DNA from: a bacterium
Lineage (GTDB): Bacteria > Desulfobacterota > Binatia > HRBIN30 > CADEER01
Assembly: GCA_030430165.1 (NCBI GenBank)
Contig: JAUIGL010000060.1
Location: 1-38,386 of the forward strand
Direction of reading: 5' to 3'
Length of the DNA stretch: 38,386 bases
The notes under the pieces were generated by a model, which saw only the letters and a program-made list of their open reading frames with translations, had not been told where the DNA came from and searched no databases. A program made the position numbers and the translations under genes. Below are positions 1 to 5,802 of this stretch, piece after piece (position 1 is the stretch's first letter; each line of letters opens with the position of its first letter).

Positions 1-121
1 AGTAGATATCACGAGTCGGGGGTGGTTTCCTCAACGAATCCACGGGGCTCAGTTGGTGGGGTTGATGGGCTTGGTGGTGGTTCATATGCGGCGGCTGGGG
101 GTGGATATCGTGCGTAGGCTG

Positions 122-1177
122 TTATTCTCGGGGCGGGTCATCGAGGCGGTCGAGGGGGCTTCGGACGGCTTGGGGGCCGCGGTTCAGGACGTGGGTGTAG
201 ATCATCGTGGTTTTCACGCTGCGGTGCCCGAGCAGGGTTTGCACGGTGCGGATGTCGTAGCCGTCCTCGAGCAGGTGGGTCGCGAACGAGTGGCGGAAGG
301 TGTGGCAGGTCGCGCGCTTGGGGAGACCGGATGCGACGACCGCGGCTCGTACGGCGCGCTGAACTACCGATTCGTGGAGGTGATGGCGGCGTAGCTCGCC
401 GCTGTCGGTGTCGCGGTACGGCCGGCTCGCGGGGAACACCCACTGCCAGGCCAACTCGCGGGCGGCCGCCGGGTACTTGCGCGCGATCGCTCCGGGGAGG
501 GCGACGCTGCCGGCTCCGCGCGCGAGATCGGATTCGTGCTGGCGACGGGCGACCTCCATATGAGCTCGCAATGGATCGACGAGGCTCGCCGGCAAGCCGA
601 CGGCTCGGTCGCGACCGTTCTTCGGCGACCGGATGGCAAGCTGCCGGGTCGCAAAGTCGACGTCCTTCACGCGGAGCCGACAGGCTTCGAGCAAGCGCAA
701 GCCGGAACCGTAGAGCAGCTGGGCGATCAGCTTCGACGTGCCGTCCATCCGCTCGAAGATCGCCCGCACCTCGTCTCGGGTGAGCACGACCGGTAGATGG
801 GCAGGCCGCTTCGCCGGGACGACGTCGTCCAGCCATGGCAGGTCGCGGCCGAGCACCTGGCGGTAGAGGAAGAGAATGGCCGACAACGCCTGGTTCTGGG
901 TCGAGGCGGACACCGACTTCTCCGACGCCAACCACGACAGAAACTGCTCCGCCTCGGGCGCGCCCATATCGAGCGGATGGCGCTTCTCGTGGAACAGGAT
1001 GAACCGCCGGATCCAGCTGACGTACGCGGTCTCGGTTCGGCGGCTGTAGTGCATCCGCCGGATCTGGATCCGGACTCGGTCGAGGAGCTTCGGACCGCCG
1101 GCGGAATCGTAGCCCGCCGGAGTCTCGCAAACGACATCAACTACGATCGGACCGAATGCTGCCGCTCCAGCCGCCAT
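122..1177 (-). CDS. intI: Integron-type tyrosine recombinase (integrase)
   Basis: This is a 351-residue tyrosine recombinase that would cut and rejoin DNA through a covalent phosphotyrosine. The catalytic set is complete: R161, K186, H292-x2-R295 ([13 protein letters not shown]), H318 in LLGHRS and the nucleophile Y327 in MIYTHV. Residues about 226-265 ([11 protein letters not shown]...WVFPA...RRHHLHES) match the additional domain that separates integron integrases (IntI) from ordinary XerC/D recombinases. The N-terminal SAM-like core-binding domain spans about 28-110. Length fits IntI (about 320-350). The ATG at 1175-1177 has no clear Shine-Dalgarno. It lies 65 bases downstream of the recQ-like gene on the same strand, so the two may be cotranscribed. 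No cassette array, attI or attC-like pair is visible on either side, though only 121 bases are available beyond the stop. Family assignment is firm; whether it is active in an integron is not known. Confidence 0.9.
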   Translation of the reverse strand: MAAGAAAFGPIVVDVVCETPAGYDSAGGPKLLDRVRIQIRRMHYSRRTETAYVSWIRRFILFHEKRHPLDMGAPEAEQFLSWLASEKSVSASTQNQALSAILFLYRQVLGRDLPWLDDVVPAKRPAHLPVVLTRDEVRAIFERMDGTSKLIAQLLYGSGLRLLEACRLRVKDVDFATRQLAIRSPKNGRDRAVGLPASLVDPLRAHMEVARRQHESDLARGAGSVALPGAIARKYPAAARELAWQWVFPASRPYRDTDSGELRRHHLHESVVQRAVRAAVVASGLPKRATCHTFRHSFATHLLEDGYDIRTVQTLLGHRSVKTTMIYTHVLNRGPQAVRSPLDRLDDPPRE

Positions 1178-1242
1178 ATAGTGACGATACAGAGGAACGG
1201 GCCTACGTTCAAATCAGAACAGCGGATCTCCGCTGGCGGGGC

Positions 1243-3087
1243 TCAGCTTTCGGCGAGGTCGCTCTCGAGGTCGGCCGGGGGGACGGGCAGGTCGTCGAGC
1301 GGTAGCATCGCTTCGTCGTCCTGCGAGGCGTCGTCGATCGGCGCGCTCAGGTCGACCTTCGGCGCGGCGCCCTTCTTCGACTTGCGGCGACGACGGGCCG
1401 GGCGGCGCTTTTTCTTCTTCTTGCGCTCGGGCTGCGCGATCGGCTCCCAGAAGCTCGACGGGCGCTCGGGGCGGCCGCGGCAGATGTCGCACAGGTTGCA
1501 CGGCTCGCCGTCTTCCTCGCCGAAATAACGCCGCAGCAAGATCGCGCGGCACTCGTTGCTGTTGGCGTACTCGGCCAGAGAGTCCATGCGGCGACCGTCC
1601 TGCGTGCGGATGGTCTCGAACTGCCCCGCCAACATGCGCGAGCGCTCCTCGACCTCCTCGGCCGGGACGACGATCTCGATCGACTTGTCTTCGGCAATGG
1701 CGACGATGCCGGCTTCCTCGAGCACGGCGAGCAACGCCTGGGTGACGCGCGGCCCCTGCCCCGCCGACAGCGCCAGCGCCTCGATGGTCGGCTGCCGCCC
1801 CTCGTCGGCCCACGCGGCGAGCGCGGTCCCCAACTTGAACAACTGGTCCGGCCGCACCCGGCTCTTCTGCAACAACGCCTCGTGAATGCCGCGGTCGTCC
1901 TCGTCGTAGAGCAGGATGCAATTCGCCTTCTGCCCGTCGCGTCCGGCGCGGCCCGCCTCCTGGACGTACTGCTCCAGCGAGGCCGGCGATTGGTAGTGGA
2001 CGATGTAACGAATGTCGGGCTTGTCGATACCGAGACCGAACGCGCTGGTCGCCACCATCACGGTGCGGCGGCCGGTCTTCATGTACATCTCCTGCTGCTG
2101 GTTGCGTTCGCCCGCCGCCATCCGGCCGTGGTAGCGGTGCGCCGGAATGCGCAGCATGTGCAGCGCGGCGTAGACGTTGTCGACCTCGCGGGTGGTCGAA
2201 CAGTAGATGATGCCGGGCCGGCGCAGACGGCGCGCAAAGCGAACCAATGCGCGCAGGCGCGCGTCGCCGCGGCTGTGCAAAACCTCGAACGCCAGGTTGG
2301 AGCGGTGCGGCGAGCCGAGAATGACGACCGGATCGCGCAGACCGAGAAAGCGGACGATGTCGTCGCGCACCGGCTCGGTCGCGGTCGCGGTCAGCGCCAT
2401 GATCGGCGGACCGCCGAGCGCTCGCAGCCGTTCGCCGAGCTGCAGGTACGCCGGACGGAAATCGTGACCCCACTCGGAGATGCAGTGGGCCTCGTCGACC
2501 GCCGCCAGACTGACGCCGCTCTCGCCGAGCGCCTCGGCGGCTTCTTCCGAGCCCAGGGTCTCGGGCGTCGTCATCACCAACAACGGACCGCCATCGCGAA
2601 TCCGCTCGAGCGCTTCGCGCCGCGCCTTGCCGCGGATCGTGCCGTCGAGCCGCACGCACGGAATGTTGCGCTTGAGCAGCTTCTCGTGCTGGTCGCGCAA
2701 CAGCGCCAAGAGCGGCGAGATCAGAACCGTCGGCTTGGGCAGCGTCATCGACGGCACCTGGTAACAGGCCGACTTGCCGAAGCCGGTCGGCAGAACCACC
2801 AGCACGTCGCGTCCCTCGTTGACGTGATCGATGACTTCGGTCTGCTCGGGATAGAGCTTGTTGATGCCGAGGCGCCGCGCCGCCTTGTCGGTTTCGCTCA
2901 ACGCAGCTTCGGCGCCGGCGGTGTCTCCACCGCGGCCGCCGGCGCGCCGGCGGCGACGACGACGCCGGTTATTGGAGCGCTCCGGCCGCGAACGCGACGA
3001 CTTGCCCTTCGCGGGCTTGGCGCGCGCAGCCTTTTCCGGTTCGCCGGCCGAATCTGCCACCTGACTATTTCCTTCCTCGTCTTGCAT
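1243..3087 (-). CDS. recQ: RecQ-family ATP-dependent DNA helicase
   Basis: This 614-residue superfamily 2 helicase should unwind DNA 3' to 5' in recombination and repair. Walker A is TGFGKS at 101-106, the DEAH box is at 198-201, followed by the RecQ-typical aromatic-rich loop HCISEWGHDFRP. Motif VI is QEAGRAGRDG. A RecQ zinc cluster follows: C513, C530, C533 and C536. No HRDC domain follows. Instead the protein ends in a basic run (KKKKKRRPARRRRKSKK) and an acidic tail, and the first 60 residues are also basic, including eight consecutive arginines. Both ends are probably disordered DNA- or RNA-binding extensions; that is inference. The ATG at 3087 gives the whole basic N-terminus. The gene reads toward the integrase, 65 bases away. 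Confidence 0.92.
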   Translation of the reverse strand: MQDEEGNSQVADSAGEPEKAARAKPAKGKSSRSRPERSNNRRRRRRRRAGGRGGDTAGAEAALSETDKAARRLGINKLYPEQTEVIDHVNEGRDVLVVLPTGFGKSACYQVPSMTLPKPTVLISPLLALLRDQHEKLLKRNIPCVRLDGTIRGKARREALERIRDGGPLLVMTTPETLGSEEAAEALGESGVSLAAVDEAHCISEWGHDFRPAYLQLGERLRALGGPPIMALTATATEPVRDDIVRFLGLRDPVVILGSPHRSNLAFEVLHSRGDARLRALVRFARRLRRPGIIYCSTTREVDNVYAALHMLRIPAHRYHGRMAAGERNQQQEMYMKTGRRTVMVATSAFGLGIDKPDIRYIVHYQSPASLEQYVQEAGRAGRDGQKANCILLYDEDDRGIHEALLQKSRVRPDQLFKLGTALAAWADEGRQPTIEALALSAGQGPRVTQALLAVLEEAGIVAIAEDKSIEIVVPAEEVEERSRMLAGQFETIRTQDGRRMDSLAEYANSNECRAILLRRYFGEEDGEPCNLCDICRGRPERPSSFWEPIAQPERKKKKKRRPARRRRKSKKGAAPKVDLSAPIDDASQDDEAMLPLDDLPVPPADLESDLAES

Positions 3088-3133
3088 TCATCGCAAGCGA
3101 CTCACAGCCGACGCGGAACGCCGCGGGCGATGC

Positions 3134-3149
3134 CCGTCGATATCGACGG
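3134..3149. promoter_or_regulatory. Perfect 16-base palindrome upstream of recQ
   Basis: CCGTCGATATCGACGG is its own reverse complement. It sits 47 bases upstream of the recQ-like start, in the 270-base gap between recQ and the end of the metalloprotease gene. A dimeric repressor operator is possible. A weaker inverted repeat (GAGTCG, 9-base spacer, CGACTC) lies at 3222-3242. Nothing else was recognised in this gap, and no convincing promoter hexamers were found next to the palindrome. Confidence 0.35.
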
Positions 3150-3357
3150 CTGTGGAATCTTTATCGGGGTTCGCGGTGGCGGCATCCGACGAGAACCACA
3201 TCGGACCACCACCCATGCTCGGAGTCGAATCGAAACCGACTCTCTATCAACGCTGGTGCCGCTCTCCGAGAACCCGAGCGACACACCAACGGCTGAAATC
3301 TTCTTTAGAAGAGATCCCGAGGTTCGTCAACGCAAACCGTGGATCCCGAAAATTTCC

Positions 3358-4086
3358 CTATTTCTGGGAACGGCGCAGGCGCAGGGCGAGCAGCCCCAGC
3401 CCCCCGACCAGCGCCCAAACCGGCACTTGCGGGCCCGCACTCGGCGCCACGGCGCAGGCGTTGGCGCCCTCCGGCACACCCACGTCTCCGCCACCGCCGC
3501 CGTAGATGAAGCGCGCGCCGGCGATATCGTCCGCCTGCGGCTCGGTGATGCCGGCGACCAGCCGCGAGTTCATCAGCGTGCCCTCGCCCGAATCTCCGCA
3601 CGAGTCGGAGTGGTCGAGACCGATCACATGCCCAAGCTCGTGCATCGCCACCTGACGAAACTGCGCTCGCGAGAGGTTGATCCGCGGATTGAACGAGATG
3701 TCGGCGTCGACCAGACGGTTGCCTCTCCACGTCGACACGGTGATCGCGAGGATGCCCTGACCGTAGGGAACTCCCTGACAGTCGACGTCGGTAAACGCGA
3801 TCGACGTGATCCCGTCGTCGAGATCGCAGACGTCTCCCGAGCCGGACCGAAACGTGAACCGCGAACCGAGCGGCCCGCGCCAGGCGTCGACGGCTTCGTC
3901 GACCAGATTGCGTTCTTCGCTGTCGAGAGCGGAGTCGTCGATACTGACCCGCGCCGGATCCCAGCGCAGATTGGACGCGGTGCTGCACGGGTCGCCGTTC
4001 GAACGCAACAGGTTGAAGGCGTTCGCATCGCCGGCAGACGCCGCCAACAGAACCGCCGTCGCCAACAACATACGCGCGAAGGTCAC
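3358..4086 (-). CDS. Matrixin-like secreted zinc metalloprotease with C-terminal membrane tail
   Basis: This 242-residue exported protease has a signal peptide at 1-23 (ending ANA) and a matrixin-type catalytic domain at about 25-197. The zinc site is HELGHVIGLDH at 149-159 (H149, E150, H153, H159), followed by a likely Met-turn at M172 in GTLMNSR. The domain ends with ARFIYG, a string shared almost exactly with the larger protease at 27277-29670. After a Gly/Pro-rich spacer the C-terminus has a hydrophobic helix (about 222-236) and a basic end (RLRRSQK). This resembles PEP-CTERM or MYXO-CTERM sorting tails without matching their motifs. The start overlaps the stop of the upstream secreted protein by 4 bases (ATGA), which implies translational coupling. 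The substrate is unknown. Confidence 0.82.
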   Translation of the reverse strand: MTFARMLLATAVLLAASAGDANAFNLLRSNGDPCSTASNLRWDPARVSIDDSALDSEERNLVDEAVDAWRGPLGSRFTFRSGSGDVCDLDDGITSIAFTDVDCQGVPYGQGILAITVSTWRGNRLVDADISFNPRINLSRAQFRQVAMHELGHVIGLDHSDSCGDSGEGTLMNSRLVAGITEPQADDIAGARFIYGGGGGDVGVPEGANACAVAPSAGPQVPVWALVGGLGLLALRLRRSQK

Positions 4087-4643
4087 TCCGCCGCCTCCCG
4101 CATCGCCGCAACCTCGTCCATCAGGTCCTGCAGCCGGATCGCTCCGGCCGTTTCTCCGGCGACTCCGAACGCCATGCCGCCGGCCTCGACCGACAACACC
4201 GGGCGGCGGTCGGGCATGACCACGACTTCGCCGTCCTCACCGGGCGCAAGCGCGAAGCAGCCCTGGTGAAAGCCGACGATCGGGCTGATCGTTCCGCGGT
4301 CACGCACGAACAACAGGACTCGCTCGCCGACCTGAAAGCGCGGCATCCCGCCGATGATCTGCGACACGTCGTCGACCGTGCCACCGGCAAACTCGAGCTC
4401 GACCTCGGACTGCGGCTCGCCGGCAAACCAAGTCAGCTCGCCGAATGTCACAGCCGTCCAGATGGCACCGCCGTCGCGGCGATACGAACGAACGTCGGTC
4501 ACCGTCGCGGCAAAGATCTCGTCCGCTTCGGTGCTGATCGCACGGAAGCTCTTGGCAACCACGCTGGTCGCAACAGCGGATCCCGCCGTCAGCGAGACCA
4601 GCAGCAGTGCGACCGCCGCGCGGCGAACCGACATTCCGATCAT
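4083..4643 (-). CDS. Secreted protein, homologous to the N-terminal domain of the fused metalloprotease
   Basis: This is a 186-residue exported protein of no named family that I recognise. The start at 4643 (MIGMSVRRAAVALLLV) gives a clean signal peptide ending near GSAVA. An upstream in-frame start at 4910 would add 89 low-quality residues that cover another small gene, so I reject it. The mature part has the pattern AD-x-I-F-A-A-T-V-x-DV, then a VGERVLLFVRD strand and a GxH/GCF motif. It aligns by eye with residues about 29-140 of the protein at 27277-29670 (ADSVVRGTVAEI, VGEEVVVYLED). There the domain is fused in front of a matrixin domain; here it is a separate gene overlapping the matrixin gene by 4 bases. 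I infer a propeptide, chaperone or inhibitor role for the protease. Confidence 0.72.
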   Translation of the reverse strand: MIGMSVRRAAVALLLVSLTAGSAVATSVVAKSFRAISTEADEIFAATVTDVRSYRRDGGAIWTAVTFGELTWFAGEPQSEVELEFAGGTVDDVSQIIGGMPRFQVGERVLLFVRDRGTISPIVGFHQGCFALAPGEDGEVVVMPDRRPVLSVEAGGMAFGVAGETAGAIRLQDLMDEVAAMREAAE

Positions 4644-4656
4644 GCGTGGCTCTCTC

Positions 4657-4818
4657 TCATCCCGGCAAATGCACCTTCCACCATGGTGCCCCGGCCTGCT
4701 CGTACTTTTCCACTGCTCTCTTCGACGCGGCAGAAGCCCTCTTCTTCGAGGATTTCTTCTTCGCCGCTCCGCTGCCAGTCTTCCGCGCCACCGCCTTGCC
4801 ACCGGTCTTCGCACCCAT
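4657..4818 (-). CDS. Small Lys/Ala-rich basic protein (53 residues)
   Basis: A short reading frame starts at the ATG 4816-4818 and ends with TGA at 4657-4659. Its N-terminal two thirds are Lys/Ala/Ser-rich and resemble bacterial histone-H1-like tails (GAAKKKSSKKRASAASKRAV). It then turns into a short aromatic end, YEQAGAPWWKVHLPG. A near-perfect Shine-Dalgarno (AAGGAGG, 4828-4834) sits 9 bases ahead of the ATG, and a good sigma70-like promoter lies at 4878-4906. The next gene starts 13 bases after its stop, so it is probably the first gene of an operon with the secreted protein and the metalloprotease. Function is unknown; nucleic-acid or polyanion binding is a guess from composition. No signal peptide is visible. 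Confidence 0.7.
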   Translation of the reverse strand: MGAKTGGKAVARKTGSGAAKKKSSKKRASAASKRAVEKYEQAGAPWWKVHLPG

Positions 4819-4827
4819 TCGTCCAGT

Positions 4828-4834
4828 CCTCCTT
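4828..4834 (-). promoter_or_regulatory. Strong Shine-Dalgarno of the 53-residue protein
   Basis: On the minus strand AAGGAGG lies 9 bases before the ATG at 4818. It is one of the best ribosome binding sites in the window and is the main reason for calling this small gene. It serves no other plausible start. Confidence 0.75.
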
Positions 4835-4877
4835 CAGCCAACCGCTGGCGCAGTCGCCCAGTTCCGTTGAAACGGTG

Positions 4878-4906
4878 ATTACACACGTCCGGCCACGGTG
4901 TGGCAA
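4878..4906 (-). promoter_or_regulatory. Sigma70-like promoter for the small basic protein and metalloprotease operon
   Basis: On the minus strand the -35 box TTGCCA (4901-4906, 5 of 6 to consensus) and the -10 box TGTAAT (4878-4883, 5 of 6) are separated by exactly 17 bases. Transcription would start near 4871, giving a leader of about 50 bases before the ATG at 4818. The next genes on this strand (4643 to 4083 and 4086 to 3358) follow without room for another promoter. Confidence 0.6.
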
Positions 4907-4963
4907 CCACGTTGCGAGTAGTGGGACGCTTGATTTGCGGGCAGTGACGAATGGCGCGCCCTC

Positions 4964-5093
4964 GGATTCCCCCTCCTTGGCAAGGAGGGGGCTAGCTAGG
5001 GGGAGGTCACAAGCCGCGACGCAAGGAACGTCTGTTCTCGCGCCATCGACGCTCCGCTCGACCCCCCTGAAGTCCCCCCTTGGCAAGGGGGGA
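4964..5093 (+). repeat. Composite palindromic repeat, copy 1
   Basis: This is an approximately 130-base element with a palindrome at each end: CCCCCTCCTT/AAGGAGGGGG with 3-base centre at the left, followed by CTAG and GGGGGAGGTCA, and GTCCCCCCTT/AAGGGGGGAC at the right, preceded by GACCCCCCTGAA. A second copy lies inverted at 11770-11895 with the same terminal modules, a shared GCGACGCAAGGA core block and a diverged middle. It occupies most of the otherwise gene-free 4819-5273 stretch, which also holds the promoter at 4878-4906; I see nothing else there. It codes for no convincing protein. The arrangement resembles REP/BIME-type or small non-autonomous mobile elements; no transposase is present in the window. 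Confidence 0.75.
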
Positions 5094-5273
5094 CGGAGTT
5101 CGGGTTCGCGCCGTGGCTCGTAGCAACCGCAGTTGCGAATCAAACCAACCTGCCTCGTTCTCTAATCCGCCACGTTGCGGGGCATCTTTGCCGGGTGCCG
5201 CAGTTCTGATACACGGGGACGGGTGGGCGCTTCGACCCGAGCAAGAGCGATTCGTCGCAACACCGGCCCCTCC

Positions 5274-5741
5274 GTGCAGAGCAAGCGATCGGGCCCGGTC
5301 CGGGTATTCATCGGCGGGACCTTCGACGGCCTCCACTCCGGCCACTTGTACCTGATCCGCTACGCCCACGACTGCGGCGCCGCCCTGGCCAGCCAGAGCG
5401 GGCGCGACGGCGTGCACCTGAGCGCCGTGGTCGCTCGCGACGAGAGCGTGGTTCGCATCAAGGGACGACCGCCGCACCACAACCAGGACGAGCGGCGCGA
5501 GCTGCTCGCCGCCATCGGAGCGGTCGACGAAGCGATCGTCGGCGCTCGCAACGACTTCATCCTCTCGGTGCGCCGCGTCGATCCCGATTTGATCGTCCTC
5601 GGCTACGACCAGAAGGCCACCTGGGAAGGCGCGCTGCGCGCCGCCGGCATCGAAGCGGAAATCCTGCGCTGCCCGGCCTACGAAAGCGGCCGCCTGAAGA
5701 GCTCGAAGATCCGCGGCGACCTCGTCGCGATGGCAACTTGA
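5274..5741 (+). CDS. RibL/TagD-like cytidylyltransferase-fold nucleotidyltransferase
   Basis: About 155 residues of a nucleotidyltransferase with the signature GGTFDGLHSGH (HxGH nucleotide-binding motif). It continues VVARDESVVRIKGRPPHHNQDER, an LLAAIGAVDEAIVG strand, DPDLIVLGYDQ, and a C-terminal SSKIRG that plays the role of the ISSTxIR motif. The order and wording resemble archaeal FAD synthase RibL and glycerol-3-phosphate cytidylyltransferase more than CoaD. The reaction would be transfer of AMP or CMP to a phosphorylated alcohol; the substrate cannot be decided from sequence. The start is uncertain: GTG at 5274 gives a family-sized protein but has no Shine-Dalgarno, and in-frame GTG at 5223 or TTG at 5175 would add 17 or 33 residues. 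It converges with the lytic transglycosylase gene. Confidence 0.78.
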   Translation: MQSKRSGPVRVFIGGTFDGLHSGHLYLIRYAHDCGAALASQSGRDGVHLSAVVARDESVVRIKGRPPHHNQDERRELLAAIGAVDEAIVGARNDFILSVRRVDPDLIVLGYDQKATWEGALRAAGIEAEILRCPAYESGRLKSSKIRGDLVAMAT

Positions 5742-5759
5742 GCTCGCTTCCTTCGCTCG

Positions 5760-5789
5760 CAGGCACGGGCAGAGGCATAGGCTCAGGCA
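5760..5789 (+). repeat. Degenerate hexanucleotide tandem repeat (NRGGCW), copy A
   Basis: Five consecutive hexamers fit NRGGCW (for example CAGGCA, CGGGCA, GAGGCA) just after a GCTCGCTTCC...CGCTCG sequence in the gap following the nucleotidyltransferase stop codon. The same hexamer family, also preceded by CTCGCTGCGCTCG, lies just after the stop of the gene at 20178-21389. It lies between two convergent genes. Confidence 0.55.
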
Positions 5790-5802
5790 GGGGGGAGACG
5801 GT

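Noticed and set aside
1..1242. Prophage or integrative element
   Set aside because: A recombinase alone is present; there are no phage or conjugation genes, no tRNA target and no direct-repeat attachment sites.
1882..4269. Open frame of about 795 codons on the plus strand across recQ and the metalloprotease genes
   Set aside because: It is antisense to RecQ, whose motifs are complete, it has no ribosome binding site, and its Arg/His-rich composition is what high-GC antisense frames give.
4083..4910. Longer version of the secreted protein starting at 4910
   Set aside because: The extra 89 residues overlap the 53-residue gene and its promoter, and bury the signal peptide.
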